A stretch of DNA of 64,000 nucleotides from Grimontia marina (GCF_900060185.1 NZ_FIZY01000001.1:1-64000); one strand, 5' to 3'; positions 55,021 through 64,000 are shown, counted from the first letter of the stretch. The notes: generated from the letters alone by a model not told the origin. A program made the numbers and translations.

Positions 55021-56955
55021 ATGAGCCAAACCAGTTTCTTACTCTCCGGTTTATCAAGCAGCAAAGCGCCGATGGCCGAAGGCAAAGCTGTCATGTCTCC
55101 AGAAGTGTCTGAAAGCGAAGGAGAAGGTTTCTTTTCTCAACTGGCTCAGCTGGTTTCTGGCGGAGCTGAAGCTATATCAGATGAAAAAGCGGTCGTTGCT
55201 GAAGGTGATGCTGTCAGTGAAGAGACAATCAATGCCGCGCTGGCAAAATCATTGGCGGGTGTTGAAGGTGAAGATGCCGAAAAGTTGGCGCTGGATAAAG
55301 AAATTTTTAACGCCGACGGTGAACACGTCGCCGCCAAGCTCGCCATTAACGGCGAGGCTGATGCTCAGGTCGCGAAAACCACAAAAGCGATTGAGAATGG
55401 CGATGAAAGCACCTTGAACCTCCAACAGGCCGCCAAACAGGATGGTGAAGTTCTGTTACAACGTCTGAACGAATCTAATCAAGTGCTTCAGACCAAACGA
55501 GATGAAGCTTCACTGGAATTGAAAGCGGCTCAGGTAGAATCGATCAAAGCTGATGGCAAAAGCTTGCCGCAACAAGCCAATAACAGTGGAGCGCTGCCTG
55601 AAGAAGTAAAAGTCGCGTTGGCATTGCAAGCTCAGGCACCGAAAGCGGAACTGAAAGTCGCGGTCCCTCAACTTGACGGAAAGACACCTGCCGATACCAA
55701 CACGCCCAATTTGGAGCAGGCGGCGAAAGTTGGAGTGGATGCTTTGCTTTCCAAGCCTATCAGTATACTCACCGATGATGAGAGGATGATTGTTGAGCAA
55801 CTGGTTGCTGAAATGGAAACTGGCTTACTGAATGTGCCAACAGAAAGTGGTGCTGCTCAAGTTAAAACAAAAGCGTTGAGCGATGCAGAACTCATCGCCG
55901 CGGTTGATGCTTTGCGCACGTTGATCGCGCAGGAAACAACAAACCCAGATGCCCCTGTTATCGCAGCATCTATAATGGGTCAGCCTACAGTAGCCACTAC
56001 TAATAGTGACGGTGAAATCATACCGGAGATGATGGCCAAAGCCAGCCAGTCCCCTGAGTGGGCGGGAACAAAAGCTCAGCAAGAAATGATGATGCGGGCT
56101 CAGATGGTTGCTGCGGCTTCAACCATGAACGGTGAACCAGAAAAGGCATTGGCTGACCTGCAGGCTAAAGGTTTAACTCCAGCGGGACAGGCTAATATGA
56201 GTCAGGCTGCGTCTGCTGTGCATGCGGCGGTGAACCCACAAACCCAGCCAGCGACACCGATGTCCGCATTCTCCGCTATACCGTGGACACCAGGGGTAAT
56301 GCAAAAAGGTTCGAATCAGCCACAACCTGAAGCAAGTCAGGCTTTGCTAGAAGCCACCGCCGCCAAGCAACTGACAGAAACCGCGCGTCCAGGTACTGAA
56401 GCAAAAGCCGATCATTTGGCACAGCAACTGGCATCGAGCTTTGGTCATCAGGCGGGTACAACCGTAGCGAAACTTGATGCCTCAGCTGTACAGACACCAT
56501 TGCAAATGAGTCAGAACCAGACAGAAGCGGCAAATGCTTTGTCTGAACGTGTGAACATGATGATGTCGAAAAACCTGAAGCATGTTGATATTCGTTTAGA
56601 CCCGCCAGAGCTTGGCAGACTACAAATTAAACTCTCGGTAAACAACGATCAGGCATCAGTACAGTTTACCGTGGCAAATCAGGCTGCAAGGGAGCTGGTG
56701 GAGCAATCCATACCGCGCCTGCGTGAAATGATGCAGCAACAAGGTTTGCAACTTGCGCAGTCTTCCGTTCAGCATCAGGATGCAGGGGGAAGACAGTCTT
56801 TTGCAGGTAACCAAGCCCAACAGGGTGAAAGCCAAAGTGGACAAGGCAATTCTTCCCAGTTTGGACGGGGCGATGAACAAGATACAGATCACTCTGTGAC
56901 AAGCCAAGACTACTATGTCAACACACCGAAAGATCGTGTTGACTATTATGCTTGA
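55021..56955 (+). CDS. fliK: Flagellar hook-length control protein FliK
   Basis: A 644-aa secreted molecular ruler. The long N-terminal part (to about 480) is Ala/Gln/Glu-rich and repetitive. The conserved C-terminal domain (about 505-600) has MMMSKNLKHVDIRLDPPELGRLQIKLSV, with IRLDPPELG as the signature that contacts FlhB to switch export specificity. The tail is Gln/Ser/Gly-rich. A length over 600 aa is on the long side compared with enteric FliK. Confidence 0.94.
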   Translation: MSQTSFLLSGLSSSKAPMAEGKAVMSPEVSESEGEGFFSQLAQLVSGGAEAISDEKAVVAEGDAVSEETINAALAKSLAGVEGEDAEKLALDKEIFNADGEHVAAKLAINGEADAQVAKTTKAIENGDESTLNLQQAAKQDGEVLLQRLNESNQVLQTKRDEASLELKAAQVESIKADGKSLPQQANNSGALPEEVKVALALQAQAPKAELKVAVPQLDGKTPADTNTPNLEQAAKVGVDALLSKPISILTDDERMIVEQLVAEMETGLLNVPTESGAAQVKTKALSDAELIAAVDALRTLIAQETTNPDAPVIAASIMGQPTVATTNSDGEIIPEMMAKASQSPEWAGTKAQQEMMMRAQMVAAASTMNGEPEKALADLQAKGLTPAGQANMSQAASAVHAAVNPQTQPATPMSAFSAIPWTPGVMQKGSNQPQPEASQALLEATAAKQLTETARPGTEAKADHLAQQLASSFGHQAGTTVAKLDASAVQTPLQMSQNQTEAANALSERVNMMMSKNLKHVDIRLDPPELGRLQIKLSVNNDQASVQFTVANQAARELVEQSIPRLREMMQQQGLQLAQSSVQHQDAGGRQSFAGNQAQQGESQSGQGNSSQFGRGDEQDTDHSVTSQDYYVNTPKDRVDYYA

Positions 56956-57020
56956 TGTAGCATTCTTGCTGCGCTTGTTTTGGAGCTGGAAACGGAATTA
57001 ACCCCTAACTGAGGTAAACC

Positions 57021-57527
57021 ATGGCAGATGAAGATATTGAAGCTGGCGACGGTGGTGGCGGTGGTGGTAAAAAGAAACTGATCATTATCATCGTAGCGGC
57101 AGTGTTGTTACTCGGTGGTGGTGCAGGTGCATTCTTTTTCCTGATGGGGGGCGAAAGCGCGCCACAGGAAGAAGATATTGTGATTGAAGAACCTGAACCT
57201 GTGAACCTTCAAGCAATTTATGTGTCGTTACCACAACCGTTTGTGTTTAACGTCACCGGTGACATGCAGCAGCGGCTAGTGCAGGTGAATGTGCAGTTGA
57301 TGGTGCGTGGTGACCAGAACGAGATAATGGCGAAGCAGAACTTACCTCTGGTTGAACATAGCCTCCTAACAACATTCGGGGCTGCAACTGTGGAGCAACT
57401 GCGTACGCCGCAAGGACAGATGGAAGTCCGCAAGCAGGCTGTAGATACCGTGCAGGCTGCAATGGAAAAAGTCACCGGCAAAACAGTCGTTGAGCGGGTG
57501 TTATTTACTGGCTTTGTAATGCAATAG
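57021..57527 (+). CDS. fliL: Flagellar basal body protein FliL
   Basis: A 168-aa membrane protein that surrounds and supports the stator under load. A Gly/Lys-rich N-terminus (DGGGGGGKKK) is followed by one membrane helix (about 20-42). The periplasmic FliL domain includes YVSLPQPFVFNVTGDMQQRLVQVNVQLMV and LRTPQGQMEVRKQAVDTVQAAMEK, cited as landmarks. It lies between fliK and fliM. Confidence 0.95.
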   Translation: MADEDIEAGDGGGGGGKKKLIIIIVAAVLLLGGGAGAFFFLMGGESAPQEEDIVIEEPEPVNLQAIYVSLPQPFVFNVTGDMQQRLVQVNVQLMVRGDQNEIMAKQNLPLVEHSLLTTFGAATVEQLRTPQGQMEVRKQAVDTVQAAMEKVTGKTVVERVLFTGFVMQ

Positions 57528-57534
57528 GTGCAAT

Positions 57535-58599
57535 GTGACCGATCTCCTCAGTCAAGACGAAATTGATGCGCTTCTTCACGGTGTAGACGACGTTGAAGAG
57601 GATGAGCAGGATTCTGGTGGTGACGGTGGCGGCGATATCGCTTCCGCGTCGAATTTTGATTTCTCCTCACAAGACCGTATCGTCCGTGGGCGAATGCCCA
57701 CCCTGGAGCTAATAAACGAGCGATTTGCGCGTCACATGCGTATCAGCTTGTTTAATATGATGCGCAAAACGGCTGAAGTATCGATTAACGGCGTACAGAT
57801 GGTGAAGTTTGGTGAGTACCAAAACACACTATTCGTACCGACCAGTTTGAACATGGTTCGCTTCCGTCCGTTGAAAGGTACTGCACTGGTTACTATGGAA
57901 GCGCGCCTTGTGTTTATCTTGGTTGAGAACTTCTTTGGTGGTGATGGCAGATTCCATGCGCGTATCGAAGGCCGTGAATTCACTCCAACCGAGCGTCGTG
58001 TTATTCAAATGCTGCTCAAGCTGATATTTGAAGACTACAAAGATGCTTGGGCACCGGTCATGAAAGTTGAGTTCGAATACCTCGACTCAGAAGTGAACCC
58101 CGCAATGGCAAATATTGTGAGCCCGACAGAAGTGATTGTCGTGAGCTCATTCCACATCGAACTTGATGGTGGTGGCGGTGACTTCCACGTTGTCATGCCC
58201 TATTCCATGGTCGAGCCCATCCGTGAATTGCTTGATGCTGGTATCCAGAGTGACAAGATGGATACCGACAAGCGCTGGTCAAAAGCGCTTCAGGATGAGG
58301 TGATGGATGTGGAAGTCGCATTGACAGCGAAGTTGCTTGAAACCTCCCTGTCGCTGCGCGATTTGATGGAGCTGGAAGCGGGCGACGTGATCCCCGTAAA
58401 AATGCCAGATGCATGTACAGTCTTTATCGAAGATTTGCCAACATTCCGCGGCAAGATGGGACAGTCAAATGACAATCTCGCGATAAAGATTACTGACAAG
58501 CTCAAGCGTCCAGAAGTGATGAAGAGTGATGTCAACCTGTTGGAAGACGAACCGATTGAGTTGCTCGAAGATATGAGCGACAAAAATTCGGACGAATAA
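57535..58599 (+). CDS. fliM: Flagellar motor switch protein FliM
   Basis: A 354-aa C-ring protein. The N-terminal CheY-binding motif is LLSQDEIDALLHG. The middle domain has RIVRGRMPTLELINERFARH, and the C-terminal SpoA-type domain resembles FliN. The start is GTG at 57535; the acidic Gly-rich linker (EEDEQDSGGDGGGD) after the N-motif is typical of vibrios. It is cotranscribed with fliN. Confidence 0.97.
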   Translation: MTDLLSQDEIDALLHGVDDVEEDEQDSGGDGGGDIASASNFDFSSQDRIVRGRMPTLELINERFARHMRISLFNMMRKTAEVSINGVQMVKFGEYQNTLFVPTSLNMVRFRPLKGTALVTMEARLVFILVENFFGGDGRFHARIEGREFTPTERRVIQMLLKLIFEDYKDAWAPVMKVEFEYLDSEVNPAMANIVSPTEVIVVSSFHIELDGGGGDFHVVMPYSMVEPIRELLDAGIQSDKMDTDKRWSKALQDEVMDVEVALTAKLLETSLSLRDLMELEAGDVIPVKMPDACTVFIEDLPTFRGKMGQSNDNLAIKITDKLKRPEVMKSDVNLLEDEPIELLEDMSDKNSDE

Positions 58600-58620
58600 C
58601 TAATACGTTGGTAGAGAATC

Positions 58621-59010
58621 ATGAGTGATGTAGAAGACGATTGGGCTGCAGCGCTTGCCGAACAGGCTGAAGTGGAAGGCGGTGATGATGTACAGACTGC
58701 CCCGTTAGATGAGTTAGTGGACGAAACCCCACCAATCAATGCGGATGAGGCCCGAAAGCTGGACGGGATTCTTGATATTCCGGTAACTATTTCCATGGAA
58801 GTAGGACGCACCAATATCAACATTCGTAACCTGCTTCAACTGAACCAGGGCTCGGTGGTTGAGCTGGATCGTTTAGCGGGTGAGTCGCTGGATGTGCTGG
58901 TTAACGGCACCCTGATTGCTCATGGCGAAGTGGTCGTGGTGAACGACAAGTTCGGTATCCGACTGACCGACGTTATCAGCCAAACAGAACGAATTAAAAA
59001 GCTGCGTTAA
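58621..59010 (+). CDS. fliN: Flagellar motor switch protein FliN
   Basis: A 129-aa C-ring subunit. After an acidic N-terminus, the SpoA domain reads LDIPVTISMEVGRTNINIRNLLQLNQGSVVELDRLAGE and ends NDKFGIRLTDVISQTERIKKL. It is the last gene of the fliK-fliN unit: a strong terminator follows 31 bp after its stop. Confidence 0.97.
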   Translation: MSDVEDDWAAALAEQAEVEGGDDVQTAPLDELVDETPPINADEARKLDGILDIPVTISMEVGRTNINIRNLLQLNQGSVVELDRLAGESLDVLVNGTLIAHGEVVVVNDKFGIRLTDVISQTERIKKLR

Positions 59011-59040
59011 CGACGAACTCCTTTGCATGCTGTAATAAAG

Positions 59041-59072
59041 ACGCCTGCCGCTTTGCGGTGGGCGTTTTTTTT
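59041..59072 (+). terminator. Intrinsic terminator between fliN and fliO
   Basis: ACGCCTGCCGC / GCGGTGGGCGT, an 11-bp stem with two G-U pairs and a TTT loop, followed by eight Ts. Confidence 0.9.
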
Positions 59073-59089
59073 AGGCCTGGATTTTGCTT
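59072..59089 (+). promoter_or_regulatory. Sigma-54 promoter of fliOPQR-flhB
   Basis: TAGGCCTGGATTTTGCTT: GG-N10-GC with a good TTTTGC -12 box and a weaker -24 box. It begins where the fliN terminator ends and is 48 bp before fliO. Confidence 0.6.
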
Positions 59090-59133
59090 AGTGGGTGTAT
59101 TAACCGAAAAACACAGGCAGAGAAAGAGAGTTC

Positions 59134-59523
59134 ATGGTATTCCTGAGACGAGCTGCAATTGGATTGATGTTTGCCCCAAGTGCCTATGCGGCAGCACCAG
59201 ATGGCCAAGACCTAGCGACGACCTTGGGTGCGTTAGTGTTGGTGATTGGTGTGATATTTGGTTTGGCCTGGGCACTGAAACGTATGCAGGTACCATCGCT
59301 GATGGGCGCGAAATCTGGGCTGAAAGTGGTTAGCCAGCTTCCGCTAGGTCAGAAGGAGCGTGTTGTTGTGCTCGATGTGAATGGCGAGCAAGTGCTGGTT
59401 GGTGTGACAGCTCAGCAAATCACCCTGATAAAGTCGTTAGACAATCCAATCACTGACTCGGAATCTCCGAAATCTTTCTCTTCCCAATTCAACCAAATAT
59501 TGAAGAAAAATGATGCGTCTTAA
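59134..59523 (+). CDS. fliO: Flagellar export protein FliO
   Basis: A 129-aa membrane protein that helps FliP pore assembly. It has an N-terminal hydrophobic segment that could be a cleaved signal (APSAYAAAP), one membrane helix (about 29-46), and the FliO motif [31 protein letters not shown]. It overlaps fliP by 14 bp, so the two are coupled. Confidence 0.92.
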   Translation: MVFLRRAAIGLMFAPSAYAAAPDGQDLATTLGALVLVIGVIFGLAWALKRMQVPSLMGAKSGLKVVSQLPLGQKERVVVLDVNGEQVLVGVTAQQITLIKSLDNPITDSESPKSFSSQFNQILKKNDAS

Positions 59524-60346
59524 ATCTGTCACTGCCATTTTTCTGGCGCTTTGCTGTTTTTTTGTCACCCCGTTTGCGCTGGCTGAAGAAGAGTCAGCTC
59601 CAGCGTCAGAAACCATTACTGAAACCCTGATTAACGATGCCGGTGAGGCCTCGATGATCCAGTCTCGAAATGGTGGTGGCATTCCAGCACTGACTATGAC
59701 CGTCAATCCAGATGGCAGTGAGGACTACTCGGTCACTTTGCAGATCTTAGCGTTGATGACAGCGCTCGGTTTCTTGCCAGCGATTGTGATTCTGATGACG
59801 TCGTTCACCCGTATTGTGGTCGTGATGGCAATCCTGCGTCAGGCCATGGGTCTGCAGCAGACACCATCAAACCAGGTGATTATCGGTATCGCCATGTTCC
59901 TGACCTTCTTCATTATGTCGCCTGTGATTGACCGAATGAATGTCGCGGCGGTTCAGCCTTACCTTAATGAGGAAATTACTGCCCGCGAAGCGTTTGACCG
60001 CGTTCAGGTACCATTGCGTGAATTTATGCTGCAACAGACAAGGGTTAAAGATCTCGAAACCTTTGTGAACATGTCTGGCTCACAGGTAACGGAAGCGGAA
60101 GAGGTGCCAATGACGGTGCTTATTCCAGCGTTTATCACCTCTGAGCTGAAAACCGCCTTCCAGATAGGCTTTATGCTGTTCCTGCCGTTTTTGATTATCG
60201 ACCTTGTGGTGGCCTCAGTTTTGATGGCGATGGGTATGATGATGCTTTCGCCGATGATTGTCTCCTTGCCGTTTAAGCTGATGCTATTTGTCTTGGTTGA
60301 TGGTTGGAACCTTATTCTATCGACCCTCGCGGGCAGTTTTGGGTAG
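59510..60346 (+). CDS. fliP: Flagellar export pore protein FliP
   Basis: A 278-aa export-gate protein with a signal peptide (about 1-25, ending ALAEE) and four membrane segments. Conserved stretches: [29 protein letters not shown] and [21 protein letters not shown]. It forms the helical export pore with FliQ and FliR. Two ATGs begin the frame (59510 and 59513). Confidence 0.96.
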   Translation: MMRLKSVTAIFLALCCFFVTPFALAEEESAPASETITETLINDAGEASMIQSRNGGGIPALTMTVNPDGSEDYSVTLQILALMTALGFLPAIVILMTSFTRIVVVMAILRQAMGLQQTPSNQVIIGIAMFLTFFIMSPVIDRMNVAAVQPYLNEEITAREAFDRVQVPLREFMLQQTRVKDLETFVNMSGSQVTEAEEVPMTVLIPAFITSELKTAFQIGFMLFLPFLIIDLVVASVLMAMGMMMLSPMIVSLPFKLMLFVLVDGWNLILSTLAGSFG

Positions 60347-60355
60347 GAGTGAGTC

Positions 60356-60625
60356 ATGGGACCAGAAGCTTTTGTCGAACTGTTTCAGGATGCTCTGTAT
60401 CTCATCCTGGTCATGGTTTGCGCCATTATCATCCCCGGTCTAATCGTTGGTTTGCTGGTGGCAATTTTTCAGGCCGCGACCTCGATTAACGAACAGACCT
60501 TGAGTTTCCTGCCGCGTTTGATTGCGACGCTGGTGGCGCTGATGTTCTTCGGCCATTGGATGACGCGCATGCTGATGGAGTATTTCTTCCGTTTGATTGA
60601 AGAAATACCTCAGCTCCTTTACTGA
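60356..60625 (+). CDS. fliQ: Flagellar export protein FliQ
   Basis: An 89-aa protein with two membrane helices. The signature is GLLVAIFQAATSINEQTLSFLPRL, with the start MGPEAFVELFQDAL. It is placed 9 bp after fliP, in the standard order. Confidence 0.96.
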   Translation: MGPEAFVELFQDALYLILVMVCAIIIPGLIVGLLVAIFQAATSINEQTLSFLPRLIATLVALMFFGHWMTRMLMEYFFRLIEEIPQLLY

Positions 60626-60638
60626 CTGAGTTTCAGGT

Positions 60639-61436
60639 ATGGAATACCCGGCAGATATCATTCTCAATTGGCTGGCACAGTACTTCTGGCCGTTTACGCG
60701 CATCTCATCAATGATGATGACAATGACGTTTTTCGGTGCCCGTTTTGTGCCAGTCCGTATTCGTTTGTATCTGTCGCTGGCCATCACGTTTGCTGTGATG
60801 CCAGCGTTACCCCGTGTACCTGAAACCATTGAGCTGGTTTCCTTTGGCGGCTTTGTCGTTTTGGCGCAGCAAATCCTGATTGGTATTGCGATGGGGACGG
60901 TAACCCAGTTTGTTATCCAGACTTTCGTGTTGCTCGGTCAAATTATCGGTATGCAATCGAGCCTGGGTTTTGCTTCCATGGTCGACCCGGCCAACGGGCA
61001 GAACACGCCATTACTGGGTCAGTTCTATCTCTTCGTCGCGACCATGATTTTCCTTTCTACCGATGGGCATCTTCAGATGCTCAACTTGGTGGTTATGAGC
61101 TTTAAAACCCTGCCTGTGGGCGAAATGCTTGGTGTGGCGGATTACCGCGCGCTGGCAAGTTGGTTTGGCATCATGTTTAGCGTGGCACTTGGCATGGCAT
61201 TAGCGGGCATTATCGCCTTGCTGACGGTGAACCTTTCCTTTGGTGTCATGACCCGTGCTGCGCCGCAGTTAAATATCTTCTCACTTGGCTTCTCGTTTGC
61301 GTTGCTGGTGGGCCTGATGATCTGTATGTATCTGCTTAACGGGATTTTGCCTCATTACCTGAATCACTGGGACACAGGGCTGAACACCATCTGTGACCTT
61401 ATCCGTCTCGACTGCACAGTAGGTGGAGGTGCCTGA
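60639..61436 (+). CDS. fliR: Flagellar export protein FliR
   Basis: A 265-aa polytopic export-gate protein. The landmark is GQIIGMQSSLGFASMVDPANGQNTP, followed by NLSFGVMTRAAPQLNIFSLGF. Its TGA overlaps the flhB ATG by one base. The length is normal. Confidence 0.95.
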   Translation: MEYPADIILNWLAQYFWPFTRISSMMMTMTFFGARFVPVRIRLYLSLAITFAVMPALPRVPETIELVSFGGFVVLAQQILIGIAMGTVTQFVIQTFVLLGQIIGMQSSLGFASMVDPANGQNTPLLGQFYLFVATMIFLSTDGHLQMLNLVVMSFKTLPVGEMLGVADYRALASWFGIMFSVALGMALAGIIALLTVNLSFGVMTRAAPQLNIFSLGFSFALLVGLMICMYLLNGILPHYLNHWDTGLNTICDLIRLDCTVGGGA

Positions 61437-62569
61437 TGGCAGAGAACGACGGTCAGGAACGCACAGAAGACGCGACGCCCCGAAGGCGACAGCAGGCGCG
61501 GGAGAAAGGTCAGGTACCGCGCTCAAGAGAACTGGCGTCAGTCGCCGTGCTCGTAGTGGGCGCAGTTGCATTGATGTGGTTTGGCGAAAGTCTTGGCAAA
61601 GCTTTGATGGAGATGATGCGAAAACTTTTTACGCTCACGCGTGAGGAGATATTTGATGTCACCACGCTGGGGCTGATTTCTTATGGGGCGATATTTCATA
61701 TTGTCTGGCCGATCACCTTTGTATTGTTGATGCTGTTTATTGCAGGTTTGATTGGTGCTTCCGCATTGGGTGGTGTCTCCTTTTCCTGGGAAGCAGCAAG
61801 GCCTAAATTGTCCAAAATGAGTCCGTTGCAAGGCATCAAAAGGATGTTCGGCAAGCAAAGCTGGGTTGAGCTTCTCAAGTCAATTCTAAAAGTGGCGCTG
61901 GTATCCGGTGTGGCTTTCTATCTCATGTGGGCGAGTCTCGATGATTTCTATCAGCTCAATATCGAAACGTTTCCGACCAATCTCTATCACGCCCTCGATA
62001 TTCTGCTGAATTTCGTATTGTTGATTTGTTGCTCCCTGCTGGTGGTGGTCGCGATAGATGTGCCGTTCCAAATCTGGCAGCACAATGAACAGCTCAAGAT
62101 GACTAAGCAGGAAATTAAAGACGAATACAAAGAAACTGAGGGTAAGCCTGAAGTTAAGGGGCGGATCCGAATGCTCCAGCGCGAAATGGCTCAGCGTCGT
62201 ATGATGGCAGAAGTCCCGTCTGCAGACGTGGTGATCACTAACCCGGAACACTATTCGGTTGCGCTTCGTTACGACAGTAAAATCGACAAAGCGCCAGTAG
62301 TGGTCGCCAAAGGTTCAGACTTCCTCGCACTTAAAATCCGTGAAATTGCCGCTGAGCATGACATCACGATTGTGCCTGCGCCGCCGCTTGCCCGAGCGGT
62401 TTACTATAGCACCGAGTTGGAACAACAGATCCCTGATGGTCTATTCACGGCGATTGCTCAGTTGCTTGCTTACGTATTTCAGCTTAAGCAATACAAAAAA
62501 GGGCGTGGACGTAAACCTAATCCGCTGGCAGATCAGCAATTGCCAATACCGCCGGAATTACGTCGCTGA
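61436..62569 (+). CDS. flhB: Flagellar export switch protein FlhB
   Basis: A 377-aa export-gate protein. Four membrane segments (about 33-210) precede the cytoplasmic domain, which has the autocleavage motif NPEH (VVITNPEHYSVAL) that allows the switch from hook to filament export. The N-terminal basic motif is EDATPRRRQQAREKGQVPRSRE. It works with FliK, encoded upstream. Confidence 0.97.
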   Translation: MAENDGQERTEDATPRRRQQAREKGQVPRSRELASVAVLVVGAVALMWFGESLGKALMEMMRKLFTLTREEIFDVTTLGLISYGAIFHIVWPITFVLLMLFIAGLIGASALGGVSFSWEAARPKLSKMSPLQGIKRMFGKQSWVELLKSILKVALVSGVAFYLMWASLDDFYQLNIETFPTNLYHALDILLNFVLLICCSLLVVVAIDVPFQIWQHNEQLKMTKQEIKDEYKETEGKPEVKGRIRMLQREMAQRRMMAEVPSADVVITNPEHYSVALRYDSKIDKAPVVVAKGSDFLALKIREIAAEHDITIVPAPPLARAVYYSTELEQQIPDGLFTAIAQLLAYVFQLKQYKKGRGRKPNPLADQQLPIPPELRR

Positions 62570-62624
62570 TGTGATACTTGGCGATATTCTATTAATAACT
62601 TGTTGATTTAAAGATACATTAAAA

Positions 62625-62642
62625 CTGGTTCGTTTTTTGCTT
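62625..62642 (+). promoter_or_regulatory. Sigma-54 promoter of flhA
   Basis: CTGGTTCGTTTTTTGCTT: GG-N10-GC, 45 bp before the flhA ATG. The TTTTTTGC side is strong. Confidence 0.6.
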
Positions 62643-62684
62643 CTTGGGTCTCAGTGATTAAGCCCAGAAGAACATAAACGACAC

Positions 62685-64000
62685 ATGAAGCTTTCTTTGC
62701 CGTTCTACGACAAGGTACAGGATAAAATTCCATTCAAGCGAGGAACTGCATTCCCAGCGATTGGTGCACCGCTCCTCGTACTCTCAACCCTAGCGATGGT
62801 CGTGCTACCTATGCCGCCATTGCTGCTCGACCTGATGTTCTCTTTTAACATTGCCCTTTCTCTGGTCGTGCTTCTGGTCACTGTTTACACCCGTAGACCA
62901 CTTGATTTCGCCGCTTTTCCTACTGTACTGCTGATCGCGACTCTGATGCGTCTGGCACTGAATGTCGCTTCAACCCGTGTCGTTTTGCTTCATGGTCATG
63001 AAGGTCCAGGTGCAGCCGGACAGGTGATCGATGCCTTTGGCTCAGTGGTGATCGGAGGTAACTACGCTGTTGGCCTGGTGGTGTTCCTTATCCTGATGAT
63101 CATCAACTTCATGGTTGTCACCAAAGGTGCGGGTCGTATATCCGAAGTCAGCGCGCGTTTCACCCTGGATGCATTACCGGGTAAGCAAATGGCAATTGAT
63201 GCGGATTTGAATGCTGGCCTGATTAATCAGGAACAGGCGCGTACCCGCCGTCAGGAAGTGACCAAAGAAGCCGACTTCTATGGTTCGATGGACGGTGCGT
63301 CAAAATTCGTCAAAGGTGATGCTATCGCCGGTATTTTAATTCTGGCGATCAATATCATCGGTGGTTTATCCATCGGTATGATCCAACATGATGTCAGCTT
63401 CTCAAACGCCATCGAAATTTACACTCTGTTGACTATCGGTGATGGTCTCGTTGCACAGATCCCGTCGCTCTTGCTGTCGATTGGCGCAGCGATCATGGTA
63501 ACCCGTCAGAACACTGACGAAGACATGGGGCAGCAAGTGGTCTTCCAACTGGTTGACAATCCCCGCGCTCTTATTATCGCGACCGGTATTTTGACGGTGA
63601 TGGGTATTGTTCCAGGCATGCCACACATTCCATTTTTGACGCTGGCGCTGGTTTGCGGTGGTTTCGCCTACTGGAAAACCAAAGAACAGGCTAAAGCCAG
63701 GAAAGAAGCGGAAGAAGCACCTGCAAAAGAAGTGGTGGCCCCAAAGCCGAAAGAGCTTTCCTGGGACGATGTACAGCCAGTTGACGTGATTGGTCTAGAA
63801 GTTGGTTACCGTCTGATCCCAATGGTTGACCGCGATCAGGGGGGCGAGCTGCTTGACCGCGTAAAAGGCGTGCGCAAGAAGCTGTCGCAAGACTTTGGTT
63901 TCCTTATCCCACCAGTACATATTCGTGACAATTTGGAACTACCACCGAACAGCTACCGGATTACTTTAATGGGTGTTGCTGTTGGCGAGGCGGATATCCG
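62685..64000 (+). CDS. flhA: Flagellar export gate protein FlhA (cut by window end)
   Basis: The first 438 codons of an expected roughly 700. Seven or eight membrane segments begin at about residue 25. The conserved FHIPEP region is FVVTKGAGRISEVSARFTLDALPGKQMAIDADLNAGLI in the cytoplasmic loop (about 145-185), and the start of the soluble C-terminal domain follows (LSWDDVQPVDVIGLEVGYRLIPMV). The start MKLSLPFYDKV is at 62685. The reading frame is open to the end of the window, so the gene is truncated only by the window edge. Confidence 0.97.
   Translation, partial: MKLSLPFYDKVQDKIPFKRGTAFPAIGAPLLVLSTLAMVVLPMPPLLLDLMFSFNIALSLVVLLVTVYTRRPLDFAAFPTVLLIATLMRLALNVASTRVVLLHGHEGPGAAGQVIDAFGSVVIGGNYAVGLVVFLILMIINFMVVTKGAGRISEVSARFTLDALPGKQMAIDADLNAGLINQEQARTRRQEVTKEADFYGSMDGASKFVKGDAIAGILILAINIIGGLSIGMIQHDVSFSNAIEIYTLLTIGDGLVAQIPSLLLSIGAAIMVTRQNTDEDMGQQVVFQLVDNPRALIIATGILTVMGIVPGMPHIPFLTLALVCGGFAYWKTKEQAKARKEAEEAPAKEVVAPKPKELSWDDVQPVDVIGLEVGYRLIPMVDRDQGGELLDRVKGVRKKLSQDFGFLIPPVHIRDNLELPPNSYRITLMGVAVGEADI

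Noticed and set aside
59058-59333. Alternative 91-codon ORF overlapping fliO
   Set aside because: It is in a different frame from fliO, which has clear family motifs and the expected overlap with fliP.

Overview
The window comes from a gammaproteobacterium and most likely a member of the Vibrionaceae (Vibrio/Photobacterium/Grimontia-Enterovibrio type). The reasons are the Vibrio-type polar flagellar gene set (flgT, flgO, flgP, flaG, flaI, flrA-flrB-flrC), sigma-54 promoters in front of most flagellar operons, OmpU-like porins and a chitin-type AA10 lytic polysaccharide monooxygenase. The genus is an inference from gene content; no database search was possible.

Positions 1-16600 are mixed housekeeping and envelope genes. 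In order they are: the C-terminal tail of an IS4-type transposase cut by the window edge; a secreted multidomain AA10 LPMO; scsB-scsD (periplasmic thiol redox); a secD-secF pair not linked to yajC; an unknown exported protein; ligA; an OmpU-like porin; a DUF2057 (YccT/CsgI-like) protein; gltX; an 800 bp gap with what look like decayed gene fragments; a second OmpU-like porin; and tRNA-Arg(CCT).

Positions 16600-64000 are one nearly continuous flagellar cluster. It runs flgT | flgO-flgP | flgM-flgN | flgA | cheV-cheR | flgBCDE | flgFGHIJ | a small membrane protein | flgK-flgL | an interrupting AraC regulator plus MFS exporter | a TPR-glycosyltransferase | two flagellins | flaG-fliD-flaI-fliS | flrA | flrB-flrC | fliEFGHIJ | fliKLMN | fliOPQR-flhB | flhA (cut by the window end). 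From memory, the two polar flagellar regions that are separate in several Vibrio genomes are joined here.

Regulation can be read from the DNA. FlrA (sigma-54 activator), FlrB (kinase) and FlrC (response regulator) are all encoded. Eleven GG-N10-GC or GG-N10-GA sigma-54-type promoters lie 30-140 bp before flgT, flgO, flgB, flgF, flgK, flagellin 1, flrB, fliE, fliK, fliO and flhA. Two sigma-28-type promoters (TAAA-N15-GCCGnTAn) lie before flgM and flagellin 2. Intrinsic terminators mark most operon ends, including one between fliN and fliO.

The points most worth following up are: the TPR-glycosyltransferase next to the flagellins, a candidate flagellin O-glycosylation enzyme whose 3' end looks frameshifted; the small membrane protein between flgJ and flgK; the AraC/MFS pair inside the flagellar cluster; an 11-bp leader motif shared by the two porin genes; and a possible 22-codon ORF in the flagellin leader region.
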